Shown one piece after another: positions 1 through 9,608 of a stretch of 55,031 nt of DNA. Within the stretch, counting starts at the first letter, position 1, and each line of letters begins with the position of its first letter. The notes beneath the pieces were generated by a model, which worked only from the letters and a program-made list of their open reading frames with translations, was not told the DNA's origin and did no database searches. This DNA comes from Roseovarius autotrophicus. Lineage in GTDB: Bacteria > Pseudomonadota > Alphaproteobacteria > Rhodobacterales > Rhodobacteraceae. The stretch spans positions 1-55,031 of the forward strand of contig NZ_JAGQDH010000019.1 of the NCBI RefSeq assembly GCF_018069895.1, written 5' to 3'. Position numbers and translations under genes: made by a program.

Positions 1-1
1 C

Positions 2-2035
2 GAGGCCGAGGCGCGCGCCGCGCGGTCCGAGGCCGAGGGCGAGACGGGTGCGCTGCGCGCCGAGGCTAACGCGCTTGCGCGCTTGGTGGACCGCGACACC
101 GCCGAGGGCGGGCAGATCATGGATCGCCTTCAGGTGCAGCAAGGTTTCGAGAAGGCGCTTGGCGCGGCGCTGGCCGACGATCTGCGTGCGCCCGAGGTGG
201 CGGCGGACGGGCCTTCGGGCTGGGCGCTTTTGCCCGGCTATGCCACGCCGCAACCGCTGCCTGAGGGGGTCACGGCATTGTCCAACCACGTCTCGGTGCC
301 CGAGGTGCTGGCGCGGCGAATGACGCAGATCGGCCTTGTGGAGCCGGAAGATGCCCCCCGCCTGCAACATCTTCTGAGGCCCGGTCAGCGTCTGGTCAGC
401 CGGGCAGGCGATCTGTGGCGCTGGGATGGATTCCGCGCCTGGGCCGAGGATGCGCCGTCGGCCGCCGCGCTGCGGCTTGAGCAACTCAACCGGCTGGAGG
501 ATCTCAAGCAGCAGCTCGAGCACGCCACGGCACGGGCCGATGGCGCGGCGCGCGCGCATGAGGCGCTGCGTGCCGATCTGGCGGCGTGCACCGAGGCTGA
601 CCGCGCCGCCCGCGAGGCACGTCGCGAGGCCGATGGCGCGGTCAACGCCGCGAGCCGCGCACTGAGCCGCGCCGAGGCCGACCGCAACCTTGCGGCGTCC
701 AAGCTTGACTCCTCGGGCCTTGCCGTGACCCGCCACGAGGACGAGGCGATCGCCGCGCGCAAGGCATTGGCGGAGGCCGAGGCGGTGCTGGCGGGTCTGG
801 GCGATCTGGCGGCAGCGCGCGCTGGTCTTGACGATATCCGCATCACCGTCGAGGCGGCGCGCATGACGATGATGACGCGACGCTCGGCGGCGGAGGAATT
901 GCGCCGCGAGGGCGAGCGGCGCACCGCGCGCCGTCAGGAGATCGCGAAGGAGGTAAGCGGCTGGCGGCACCGGCTGGAGACGGCGGAGAAGCGGGCCGCC
1001 GAATTGGCTGGGCGCAAGGCGGACTCGGAAGCGGAGTTGAGCGAGGCGCGCGGGGCGCCCGAGTTGCTGGCCGCCAAGCGCGCGGAACTGTCCGACGAGA
1101 TTGCCCGCGCCGATGCGCGCCGCGCGGCGGCGGCCGATGCGCTTTCGGCGGCTGAGGGCGCAGCGCGGCAGGCGGCGAGCGGTGAGCGCGAGGCCGAGCG
1201 GCTGGCATCGGAGGCACGCGAGGCCCGCGCGCGCGCCGAGGCCCGCGCCGAGGCCGCCCGAGAGACCCGCGATCTGGCGGCCGAGCGCATCGCCGAGGCG
1301 GTCGGGATTACCCCCGAGGCGCTGCTTGACAGCCTTGGGGCAGACCCTGACACGCTGCCCGCCTCCGACACGATCGAGGCCGATGTGGCGCGGCTGAAGC
1401 GGCAGCGCGAGGCGCTGGGCGCGGTCAACCTGCGCGCCGAGGAGGACGCGAAAGAGGTCGAGGCCGAACATGCCACGCTCGTCAAGGAAAAGACCGATCT
1501 GGAAGAGGCGATCCGCACCCTGCGCAGCGGCATCGCCAGCCTCAACCGCGAGGGGCGCGAGCGGCTTCTGACCGCGTTCGAGCAGGTTAATTCCAATTTC
1601 ACGCTGCTGTTCCGGCACCTTTTCGGCGGGGGCGAGGCCAATCTGGTGCTGGTCGAAAGCGACGATCCGCTGGAGGCGGGGCTGGAGATCATGTGCCAGC
1701 CGCCGGGCAAGAAACTTTCGACGCTCTCGCTTCTGTCGGGGGGCGAGCAGACGCTGACGGCGCTGGCGCTGATTTTCGCGGTGTTTCTGGCCAACCCCGC
1801 GCCGATTTGCGTGCTCGACGAGGTGGACGCGCCGCTTGACGACGCCAATGTCACGCGGTTCTGCGATCTGCTCGACGAAATGTGCCGCCGCACCGCGACG
1901 CGGTTCCTGATCATCACCCACCACGCCGTGACCATGAGCCGGATGGACCGGCTGTTTGGTGTGACCATGGCCGAGCAGGGGGTGAGCCAGCTTGTCTCGG
2001 TCGATCTGCGCAAGGCGGAACAGATGGTTGCCTGA
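2..2035 (+). CDS. smc: Chromosome segregation ATPase SMC (3' part, 5' end outside window)
   Basis: SMC homodimers organise and segregate the chromosome together with ScpA and ScpB. The open frame enters from the left edge, so only about the last 677 codons are present. They start in an Ala/Glu/Arg-rich coiled coil, pass through a hinge-like segment (roughly residues 40-145 of the fragment), continue through a long second coiled coil, and end in the C-terminal ATPase head. The head has the ABC signature LSGGEQ near 1737 and a Walker B with catalytic Glu (CVLDEVDAPLDD) near 1810, followed by the ITHH switch histidine. The gene ends 'EQMVA' stop, and rnhB starts inside its last codons. Family assignment is certain. 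The ATP-binding Walker A half lies upstream and cannot be checked. Confidence 0.95.
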   Translation, partial: EAEARAARSEAEGETGALRAEANALARLVDRDTAEGGQIMDRLQVQQGFEKALGAALADDLRAPEVAADGPSGWALLPGYATPQPLPEGVTALSNHVSVPEVLARRMTQIGLVEPEDAPRLQHLLRPGQRLVSRAGDLWRWDGFRAWAEDAPSAAALRLEQLNRLEDLKQQLEHATARADGAARAHEALRADLAACTEADRAAREARREADGAVNAASRALSRAEADRNLAASKLDSSGLAVTRHEDEAIAARKALAEAEAVLAGLGDLAAARAGLDDIRITVEAARMTMMTRRSAAEELRREGERRTARRQEIAKEVSGWRHRLETAEKRAAELAGRKADSEAELSEARGAPELLAAKRAELSDEIARADARRAAAADALSAAEGAARQAASGEREAERLASEAREARARAEARAEAARETRDLAAERIAEAVGITPEALLDSLGADPDTLPASDTIEADVARLKRQREALGAVNLRAEEDAKEVEAEHATLVKEKTDLEEAIRTLRSGIASLNREGRERLLTAFEQVNSNFTLLFRHLFGGGEANLVLVESDDPLEAGLEIMCQPPGKKLSTLSLLSGGEQTLTALALIFAVFLANPAPICVLDEVDAPLDDANVTRFCDLLDEMCRRTATRFLIITHHAVTMSRMDRLFGVTMAEQGVSQLVSVDLRKAEQMVA

Positions 2036-2660
2036 GGTGCCGCGCGCCCCGGACTTTACCCATGAGGCGGCGGCGCTGGCGCTTGGCCATACCCGCATCG
2101 CAGGCGTGGATGAGGTCGGGCGCGGGCCGCTGGCGGGGCCGGTAACGGCGGCGGCGGTGGTCCTAGATCCCGCGCATATCCCCGAGGGGCTGAACGATTC
2201 CAAGGCGTTGAGCGCGGCGCGGCGCACGGTGCTTGCCGCGCGGATCCGCGAGGTGGCGGAGGTTTCGGTCGCTCATGCCTCGGTCGAGGAGATCGACCTG
2301 CTCAACATCCTGCGCGCATCGCATCTGGCGATGGTGCGCGCGCTTCATGGTCTTTCGCGCCCTGCCGGTTTCGCGCTTATCGACGGCAATCGCTTGCCCG
2401 AGGGGCTGGCCATGCCCGGCCGCGCGGTGGTGCGCGGCGACGCGCTTTGTCTCTCGATCGCGGCGGCCTCTATCGTGGCCAAGGAGGTGCGCGACGCGCT
2501 GATGCGGGATTTGGCGCAACAGTTTCCCGGCTATGGCTGGGAACACAACGCCGGTTACCCGTCAAAGGCGCATAAACAGGCCCTTCTAGATTTGGGGATA
2601 AGCCCCCATCATAGGCGTTCGTTCCGCCCCATCCACAATATCTTGTATCAAGATAAATAA
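2028..2660 (+). CDS. rnhB: Ribonuclease HII
   Basis: Cleaves the RNA strand of RNA-DNA hybrids and removes single ribonucleotides from DNA. The family signature GVDEVGRGPLAGPV lies near residues 26-39 (the metal-binding Asp-Glu pair is about D28/E29). The rest is typical: LNDSKAL, SIAAASIVAKEVRD, GYGWEHNAGYPSKAH. I chose the TTG at 2028 (210 aa) because a Shine-Dalgarno-like AAGGCGG sits 9 bases upstream and it overlaps the smc stop by 8 bases, implying translational coupling. A GTG at 2037 is the alternative. The C-terminus is only a few residues beyond the last conserved motif, normal for bacterial RNase HII. Confidence 0.93.
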   Translation: MPEVPRAPDFTHEAAALALGHTRIAGVDEVGRGPLAGPVTAAAVVLDPAHIPEGLNDSKALSAARRTVLAARIREVAEVSVAHASVEEIDLLNILRASHLAMVRALHGLSRPAGFALIDGNRLPEGLAMPGRAVVRGDALCLSIAAASIVAKEVRDALMRDLAQQFPGYGWEHNAGYPSKAHKQALLDLGISPHHRRSFRPIHNILYQDK

Positions 2661-2670
2661 CTAACCTAAT

Positions 2671-3876
<1,206 letters not shown>

Positions 3877-3929
3877 TCCGGAAACACTGCCGATGTCCGG
3901 GGCCTGACTTCCCGGGCATCGTCACCTCA

Positions 3930-3961
3930 CCCCGTCGCGCCGGTCGTGACGGGGCTTTTTC
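3930..3961 (+). terminator. Rho-independent terminator of ccrM
   Basis: CCCCGTC (3930-3936) pairs with GACGGGG (3948-3954), and a C then five Ts follow. It lies 54 bases after the ccrM stop. Confidence 0.8.
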
Positions 3962-4027
3962 GTGGCCTCAGACCGTGCTCAGCCGCCGCGCGGCAAGCCA
4001 GCTTGCCAGCGCCATGATCCCGGCGGT

Positions 4028-4302
4028 GGCAAGACGCGCGGGTTGAACCTAGAGGACACCCGGCTGCAGATCGCCGCAAGCTCAGCCTGCTGCTGGCCAT
4101 CGCAGCCCTCGCCATCACCTGGACCAACAAGACCGCATCCGCGCTCATCGGCAGGGCAACGCTGAAACGCAAGACCCATGGTCATTACGCCAAGTCCTGG
4201 TTCCGGACCGGTTTCGACGAGGTTCGAAGGCTCCTGAGAAGCGACCCACTGGCCGCATTCGATCCATGGCCATCAATCCCAAAACGAAAGAGAGTCGTGT
4301 AG
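4028..4302 (+). pseudogene. IS4-family transposase, C-terminal remnant with frameshift
   Basis: No intact gene covers 3962-4414. The conceptual translation in one frame reads KTRGLNLEDTRLQI (from 4031); it then continues in another frame as RRKLSLLLAIAALAITWTNK and KRKTHGHYAKSWFRTGFDEV, ending at TAG 4300-4302. The 'LNLEDTR...KLSLLLAIAALA...KRKTHG..AKS.FR.G' pattern is the C-terminal end of IS4-type DDE transposases. Only about 90 codons remain, with at least one frameshift and no start, so it cannot be functional. Confidence 0.65.
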
Positions 4303-4309
4303 TGTGGTG

Positions 4310-4392
4310 AATGAATTAAGGGCTGCGCGACACCAGTCGAGCATGCAGAGCGTGCGTTCGATCCGACCGATTTCACCCAGAGCGAGGTACAA
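4310..4392 (-). pseudogene. Short Tn3-family-like transposase fragment
   Basis: On the minus strand, 4392 down to about 4333 translates as LYLALGEIGRIERTLCMLDW, close to the conserved 'ALxxLGRIERTLFxLDWL' stretch of Tn3-family transposases. Similarity stops after about 22 codons, and the fragment abuts the IS4 remnant within a few bases. I infer a nested or composite insertion that has decayed. The family call rests on one short motif. Confidence 0.45.
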
Positions 4393-4414
4393 CCGGTTTT
4401 GCAGGTCGCTACAC

Positions 4415-5686
4415 CTACTTTCCAACAATCACACAAAACTGCGTGCCGCCACCTTCGCGGCTAGTGACGTCGATCTCCCATCCGCAGGCCTCGCAGACCC
4501 GTTTGACGATGGCAAGCCCCAGCCCAAGGCCAAATGTGCCCTCTTCGGCGGCACGCCCCGCACGAAAGAACGGCCGGAATATGCGTTGCTTATCTTCCAT
4601 CGAGATGCCGGGACCACTGTCGGTGACGGTAATCCGGCCTGAAGTGTAGGAAAGTTCGATTACGCCCGGATGCCCGCCGTGGCGTATGGCGTTGCGCAAG
4701 AGGTTCGACACCACAATTCCTAAAGCTTCGCGTTGTGCCTCGACCGGAAGTTTATCGCATGAGCCCACAATGATCTCGACCCCACCTTCCATTGCTTCAT
4801 GGCTGTGAAGGGCGATCATCTCGGCAAAAACCTCCGCGATCCGGACCTGCGTCATCGCGCCATAATCGCCCTCGCGCGCCAAAAGCAGAAAGCTGCCAAT
4901 CGTCTCGTTCATATGGTCGAGTGCTGTGATCATCTGCGTCAGCCTGCGGGCGTGACGACTCTGCATTTCGGGCGCGGCGGCGATGACCTCGCATCCCGAT
5001 CGCACCAGCGTCAGCGGGGTGCGCAGTTCATGCGCGATATTGGCGATGAATTCGCGCGAGCGTTCCGCGGGATCATAGAGCAGGCGCACATATTCGGTAT
5101 AAGTGCGCGCCAGTGTCGAAATGGTGGCATCTTCGGTGCGAAAGGCTTCGCGCGTCGCATCGGTCATTTGCTGGCCGAAACGACGGCGCACAACCGGATC
5201 ATGCCGCAACAACAGGCCTGCCCACCACGGTGACAGCGCGACCGTTGCCGCCACCAGCACAAGCGCGGCCCCGCCCAAAAGCCGCAAGAGCGTGCCGCGT
5301 TGTTCAACATGCGGGGCGCTGCCGTAAAGCACGATGGCGCGCCGGTCGCCGTCAAGGGGGCGCACAACGGCATGAACCGGACCATCCTCGCGCGTCAAAA
5401 GGTGATGACCGGGCTGCAACAGGACAAGTTGCGCGGGCGCGGGCGGGGTGGTTCCATCGCGCGGGGGCACCACCCAGGCGACGCCGTCGATCCGGTCAAG
5501 CCCACCAATCAGCGCGTCCATCAACGTGTCGGCCCGCCGTTCGGCCTTGCGGTATTCAAACGCCTGTTCCGAACGCAGAACCACCAGATAGGCCGTTGTC
5601 ACCGATACCAGCACCGCAAAGACGACGAACAGTGTCAACTGCGTGGCCAGCCGCGAGCGTGGGATGGTCAGTGCCTTGCGATACAC
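4415..5686 (-). CDS. Membrane sensor histidine kinase
   Basis: Two-component sensor of 423 aa. The N-terminus has a membrane segment (about residues 16-37), a roughly 90-residue extracytoplasmic loop, and a second membrane segment (about 133-158). The cytoplasmic half has the H-box NIAHELRTPLTLV with the phosphoacceptor His219, the N-box SNLLRNAIRHGG (N328/N332), the G1 box DSGPGIS (356-362) and the G2 box GLGLGLAIV. The start is GTG 5686, four bases after the response-regulator stop, so the pair is co-translated. The periplasmic part matches no ligand-binding domain I recognise. It sits at the end of the inorganic-carbon cluster, on the same strand, which suggests but does not prove a role there. 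Confidence 0.9.
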   Translation of the reverse strand: MYRKALTIPRSRLATQLTLFVVFAVLVSVTTAYLVVLRSEQAFEYRKAERRADTLMDALIGGLDRIDGVAWVVPPRDGTTPPAPAQLVLLQPGHHLLTREDGPVHAVVRPLDGDRRAIVLYGSAPHVEQRGTLLRLLGGAALVLVAATVALSPWWAGLLLRHDPVVRRRFGQQMTDATREAFRTEDATISTLARTYTEYVRLLYDPAERSREFIANIAHELRTPLTLVRSGCEVIAAAPEMQSRHARRLTQMITALDHMNETIGSFLLLAREGDYGAMTQVRIAEVFAEMIALHSHEAMEGGVEIIVGSCDKLPVEAQREALGIVVSNLLRNAIRHGGHPGVIELSYTSGRITVTDSGPGISMEDKQRIFRPFFRAGRAAEEGTFGLGLGLAIVKRVCEACGWEIDVTSREGGGTQFCVIVGK

Positions 5687-5690
5687 CGGC

Positions 5691-6386
5691 TCAGCCCTCT
5701 GGCCCGGCCATGAGGTCTGGCGAAAGCCGGTAACCCAGACCGTGCAATGTCTGGATCGCGGGTGGCCGGCCGTCCATGGTCAGGGCGCGGCGCAAGGTTG
5801 ACATATGCGCGCGCACCGCCTCCGATCGCATCTCGTCATTGCCCCAAACGATGCGCTCTATCTCGGATCGGCTGAACGTTTTTTGCGGGCTTCGCAGCAT
5901 TGCAATCAGGATCTGAAGGCACTTGGGTTGCAAGATCACCTCCTGTTGCAAGACCTGAACGGTTTGCGATTGCGGGTCATAGCGGATCGGCCCGGCGCAC
6001 AAAGCGCGTTGGGTGACCGCTCCGATGCGTCGGTTGACAAGCGCTTGAAGCCGCGCCCACAGTTCCTCCAACGAGAACGGCTTGACCAGGTAATCATCGG
6101 CACCCGCGCCAAAACCGGTTACCTTGTCCGTCACGCTATCAAGAGCGGTCAACATCAGGATCGGCACGTCGACCTGACGTTCCCGCCGCAGAATCCGACA
6201 GACCTCAAGCCCGGACAGACGAGGTAACAGCAGGTCAAGCACGATGACGTCGAACTCCTCGGCCTCGCAGATGCCAAGTGCGGCATAGCCGTCTTGCACC
6301 CAGTCAACCTCATTGTCCTTCGCTTCCAGAAAGTCAAAAAGGTTCGTGGCGATGCCTTCGCTGTCTTCGACGATCAGGATCCTCAT
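5691..6386 (-). CDS. OmpR/PhoB-family response regulator
   Basis: A 231 aa regulator. The receiver domain (1-120) has the acidic pocket E7/D8, the phosphoacceptor D51 in VIVLDLLLPRLSG, T80 and K102 (LVKPFS). The C-terminal winged helix (about 130-225) has the OmpR-type recognition region EAVRAHMSTLRRAL and the wing ending LHGLGYRLS. It is immediately upstream of, and four bases from, the kinase gene. It starts 61 bases after the stop of the last antiporter-like gene on the same strand, and no terminator is visible in that gap. It may therefore be part of the carbon-uptake transcript. Target genes are unknown. Confidence 0.92.
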   Translation of the reverse strand: MRILIVEDSEGIATNLFDFLEAKDNEVDWVQDGYAALGICEAEEFDVIVLDLLLPRLSGLEVCRILRRERQVDVPILMLTALDSVTDKVTGFGAGADDYLVKPFSLEELWARLQALVNRRIGAVTQRALCAGPIRYDPQSQTVQVLQQEVILQPKCLQILIAMLRSPQKTFSRSEIERIVWGNDEMRSEAVRAHMSTLRRALTMDGRPPAIQTLHGLGYRLSPDLMAGPEG

Positions 6387-6447
6387 TTGGCGCGCTTTCC
6401 ATACTCGTGACCTGTCTGCATACGCGGGTCAGGTCGGATGCCCCAGC

Positions 6448-7953
6448 CTAGCGCGCAAACACCGCCTCTGTCACCTGAGACAACAGCGGCAACGCCGCCT
6501 GTTCGGGCAGAATGCCAAGGCCCACGGTCGCCGCCGCACAGGCAAGCATGGGCCACAGGATCCGCCCGTCCACTTCGCGCCCAAGCGCCGGGGGTGGCAC
6601 GAACCCTCCGGACGTCGCCCCGCACCGCCACCCCATGAACACCGCAAGGGTGCGCAGGTAATAGGTCGCCGCCAGCAAACTCGACAGGATAAGCGCGATC
6701 ACCGCGACCAGACTGCCCGCACCCTGCGCGCCCGCGAAGAGATACCATTTGGAGATGAACCCCGCCGTCAGCGGTAATCCGATCATGCTGAAGGCGCCCA
6801 CCGCGAAGGCCAGAACCGTCAGCGGCATTTCACGCACCAGCCCGTGCATTTCCGAGACGTATTTCTTGTGGGTGACCACATAGATCGCGCCCGCACACAG
6901 AAACAGCGTGATCTTGGATACCCCGTGATTGAGGATATGCAACATCCCGCCCATCGTGCCCTCGGCATTGGCAAGCGCACCGCCCAGCACGATATAGGCC
7001 AGTTGACCAATCGTCGAAAACGCCAGCAACGCCTTGAGATTATCAAGCCGCAGCGCATAAAGCGACGCCGCCACCACGGTGAACGATGCCAGCCAGATCC
7101 CGATCTGATCCAGTCCAAGCCCGGTCATCAGGCCCGGGCCGAACACATCGGTCATGACCCGCAGGATCCCGTAAGCCCCGGCATTGACTACCGCCACCGC
7201 GTGCAACAGCGCCGATACCGGAACCGGCGCCACCATCGCGGCCGGAAGCCAGCCATGCAACGGCATCAGCGCAACCTTGGCACTGCCCCCCAGAAACAAC
7301 AGGAAAGTCACGATCAAAAGCGCGCGATGAGCTTTCATGTCCAGCCCGCCAAAAACCCCGCCGGGCACAAATTCCAGCGTTCCCGCCAGATGCCATGTCA
7401 GCCCGATCGCGGGCAGCAGGAAGGCAATCGAGGTGCCAAGATGATAGGCCAGATAGCGCCGCCCGCCGGCATGGGCCTCATCGGTGTCGTCATGGGTAAC
7501 AAGGAAATAGGTCGCCACCGTCATTGCCTCGTAGAACAGATAAAGAGACAGCAGGTTGGCGGCAAAGGCCACCCCGACCGTAAAGGTGATGGTCAGCGCG
7601 AACAGGGCCTGGAACCGTGTCTGATTGGGCGAGGCCAGAACATCGAGATACCCGAACGAATAGATCGACGTGGCGAGCCACAGCACCGATGCAATCAGCG
7701 CGAATGTCAGCCCCAGCCCATCGACCCGAAAGGCAAGGCTGGCCTCGGGAAAGAAGGTGGAGACCTCGTAGATCATGACCTGCCCCGCCGCCACGGCGGG
7801 GATCATACTGGCCAGAACCAGCATTTGCACAATGGCCGAACCGATGATCAGCCCGTTGCGTAGGCGCGCGCCATTGCGGGCAAAACCCATGGCCGCAACC
7901 CCCCCAAGCGAGACGATCAAGGCCAGAAACGGCGAAAAGGATGCAGCGATCAT
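6448..7953 (-). CDS. Proton-conducting antiporter-like membrane subunit (MrpD/NuoN-like)
   Basis: Polytopic membrane protein of the complex-I/Mrp proton-channel family, about 501 aa from ATG 7953. I rejected a longer frame from 8064 because it has no hydrophobic start. Channel residues are present: Glu in LYLFYEAMTVATYFLV, Lys in GSAKVALMPLHGWLP, and the HAVAVVNAGAYGILR helix with its His. The 'NAGAYGILRV' and 'GVSKITLFLCAG' wording is closer to MrpD than to NuoM. It is the last of five such subunits in the DabA cluster. By itself it would transport nothing known; the context suggests it channels protons that power or balance CO2 hydration by the DabA partner. Confidence 0.85.
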   Translation of the reverse strand: MIAASFSPFLALIVSLGGVAAMGFARNGARLRNGLIIGSAIVQMLVLASMIPAVAAGQVMIYEVSTFFPEASLAFRVDGLGLTFALIASVLWLATSIYSFGYLDVLASPNQTRFQALFALTITFTVGVAFAANLLSLYLFYEAMTVATYFLVTHDDTDEAHAGGRRYLAYHLGTSIAFLLPAIGLTWHLAGTLEFVPGGVFGGLDMKAHRALLIVTFLLFLGGSAKVALMPLHGWLPAAMVAPVPVSALLHAVAVVNAGAYGILRVMTDVFGPGLMTGLGLDQIGIWLASFTVVAASLYALRLDNLKALLAFSTIGQLAYIVLGGALANAEGTMGGMLHILNHGVSKITLFLCAGAIYVVTHKKYVSEMHGLVREMPLTVLAFAVGAFSMIGLPLTAGFISKWYLFAGAQGAGSLVAVIALILSSLLAATYYLRTLAVFMGWRCGATSGGFVPPPALGREVDGRILWPMLACAAATVGLGILPEQAALPLLSQVTEAVFAR

Positions 7954-8018
7954 TGGGGCGCACTCCGTTGCATTGGAAAACCGGGCGGAAAGGGATAGAA
8001 ACCAGGAACTTGAAACAT
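7950..8018 (-). CDS. Possible 22-residue ORF between two antiporter-like genes
   Basis: A short frame starts ATG 8018 and ends TGA 7950-7952, the stop overlapping the next gene's ATG (ATGA at 7953-7950). GGAGG lies about ten bases upstream. The predicted peptide is aromatic- and proline-rich (FQVPGFYPFPPGFP). The overlap with the next start and the GGAGG sequence suggest a translational coupler. A peptide this short may be chance, and I know no homologue. Confidence 0.3.
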   Translation of the reverse strand: MFQVPGFYPFPPGFPMQRSAPQ

Positions 8019-8020
8019 CG

Positions 8021-9595
8021 TCACATGTCCTCCCTTCCCGCCGCGGTCTCTGGCATCGCGGCAAGCATGATGGATGCTGCCTGCCGGTCTGCCAGAAGGG
8101 TTGTCTGCCGGTCGATCTGTGCGGCGACCGTGGCGCGGGTCAGACTTTCGGGCACGCCCGGAAACAGCCCGGTCCCGACGATCAATACTATGATGCCCGC
8201 GCCAAAGATGCGCTCTCGTCCTTGCAGATCGGGGGCGGCGGCAACCGCTGGCCGTGCCGCGACCCCAAGAAAGCCGCGCTGATAGGCCGTCAGAAAATAC
8301 CCCGCCCCCAGCACAACGCCGCTGACCGCCAGCAGACCAAAGCCCCAGCCGGCATCGAACACGCCCTTGAGCGACAGGATCTCGCCGACAAAACCGCTGG
8401 TCCCCGGAACCCCGATAAGCGCAAGACCTGCAACGAACACCACCGCTGTCAACCGTGGCGCCGAGGCGATCAGCCCGCCCATGGCGCGCACATCGGCATG
8501 ACCCAGCCGTCGCTCTATCATCCCGATACAAAGCGCAAGCCCGGCCGTGGCAATGCCCGCATTCAGCATCATCATGATCGCCCCGCGCCAGCCATCCGCC
8601 GTACCTGAAAACGCCGCCGCCGTCATCAGCCCGACATGGCCGATCGAGGAAAACACTAAAAGGCTGCGCAGGTCGCGACGACCAAGCGCGATGAGGCCCG
8701 CATAGAGAATGGCAACAACCTCAACGCCGATGACCCAAGGCGCATACTCCGCCGCCGCGCCGGGTGCCAACGGGATGACGAACCGCAAGAACCCGTAAGT
8801 GCCAAGCTTGACCCCCAGAAGCCAGGCCATCATCGACACCGGCGACGCCGCGACGCTTGCGCCAACCCACAGATGCAGCGGCAGCGCCGGGGCCTTGATG
8901 GCAAAGCCGAAAGCCAGAAAGGCAAAGACCGCCAGTTCGGCGCCCTCGGGTAGGGCAAACCGCGACAAGGCGGCCATGTCGAAGCTTAGCTGCCCTGTCA
9001 CCTCAGCCGCGCCCAGCCCGGCCATCACCAGCCCGGCGAGTACCGGCAGCGACCCTAGGAGCATGACCACCATGTAATTACGGGCGGCGCGTGCCGGATC
9101 GGGTGCGGTGCCCGACAGCTTGATCAGGAAATACCCCGGCACCAGCGCCATCTCGAAAAACACAAAGAACAGAATCGCATCGGTTGCGGCAAATGCCCCA
9201 AGGGTGGCCGAGAGCAGGATCAACAGGTTTATGTCCACCCAGCGATTACGTTTCTGTGTCGCCTCGGGCGCGACCCACTGAATCGCCAGAAACACCAGCG
9301 CCGTCATCGGCAGGAACAACACGCTGATGCCGTCGATCCCCAGCGCATAGTCGATCCCGAGCGAGGGCAACCATGCCAGCCGCTCGGTCATCTGCATGCC
9401 CGCAAAATCCGCCCGAAAGGCCACCAGCGCTACAATCGACAACACAAGGCTTGTCGCCGCTCCGGCCTGTGTCGTCTTGCGCGCCTGACGCGGATCGCGC
9501 ATCAGGGCTGCGGCCACGGCGGCAAGAAGCGGCGCGAGGATGATCAGGCTCAGGATCGGAAAGCCGGGCGCGCTTGAAAAGGTCATGTCCTGCAT
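8021..9595 (-). CDS. NuoM-like proton-channel membrane subunit (third NuoM-type gene in transcription order)
   Basis: About 524 aa from ATG 9595, which has GAAGGA about 11 bases upstream; the open frame extends to 9694 but would overlap the upstream gene and add a non-hydrophobic leader. The protein has about 14 hydrophobic segments. The channel residues are conserved: Glu in FFVFFEMALVPGYFLIK, Lys in FAIKAPALPLHLWV and Lys in LLGVKLGTYGFLRF. The 'GTYGFLRF' and 'SSIGHVGLM' motifs are NuoM-like. It follows the second NuoM-like gene by 13 bases. It has no NADH-module partners in the window, so it belongs to the DabA assembly rather than to respiratory complex I. Confidence 0.85.
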   Translation of the reverse strand: MQDMTFSSAPGFPILSLIILAPLLAAVAAALMRDPRQARKTTQAGAATSLVLSIVALVAFRADFAGMQMTERLAWLPSLGIDYALGIDGISVLFLPMTALVFLAIQWVAPEATQKRNRWVDINLLILLSATLGAFAATDAILFFVFFEMALVPGYFLIKLSGTAPDPARAARNYMVVMLLGSLPVLAGLVMAGLGAAEVTGQLSFDMAALSRFALPEGAELAVFAFLAFGFAIKAPALPLHLWVGASVAASPVSMMAWLLGVKLGTYGFLRFVIPLAPGAAAEYAPWVIGVEVVAILYAGLIALGRRDLRSLLVFSSIGHVGLMTAAAFSGTADGWRGAIMMMLNAGIATAGLALCIGMIERRLGHADVRAMGGLIASAPRLTAVVFVAGLALIGVPGTSGFVGEILSLKGVFDAGWGFGLLAVSGVVLGAGYFLTAYQRGFLGVAARPAVAAAPDLQGRERIFGAGIIVLIVGTGLFPGVPESLTRATVAAQIDRQTTLLADRQAASIMLAAMPETAAGREDM

Positions 9596-9608
9596 GGGTC
9601 CGGTTCCT

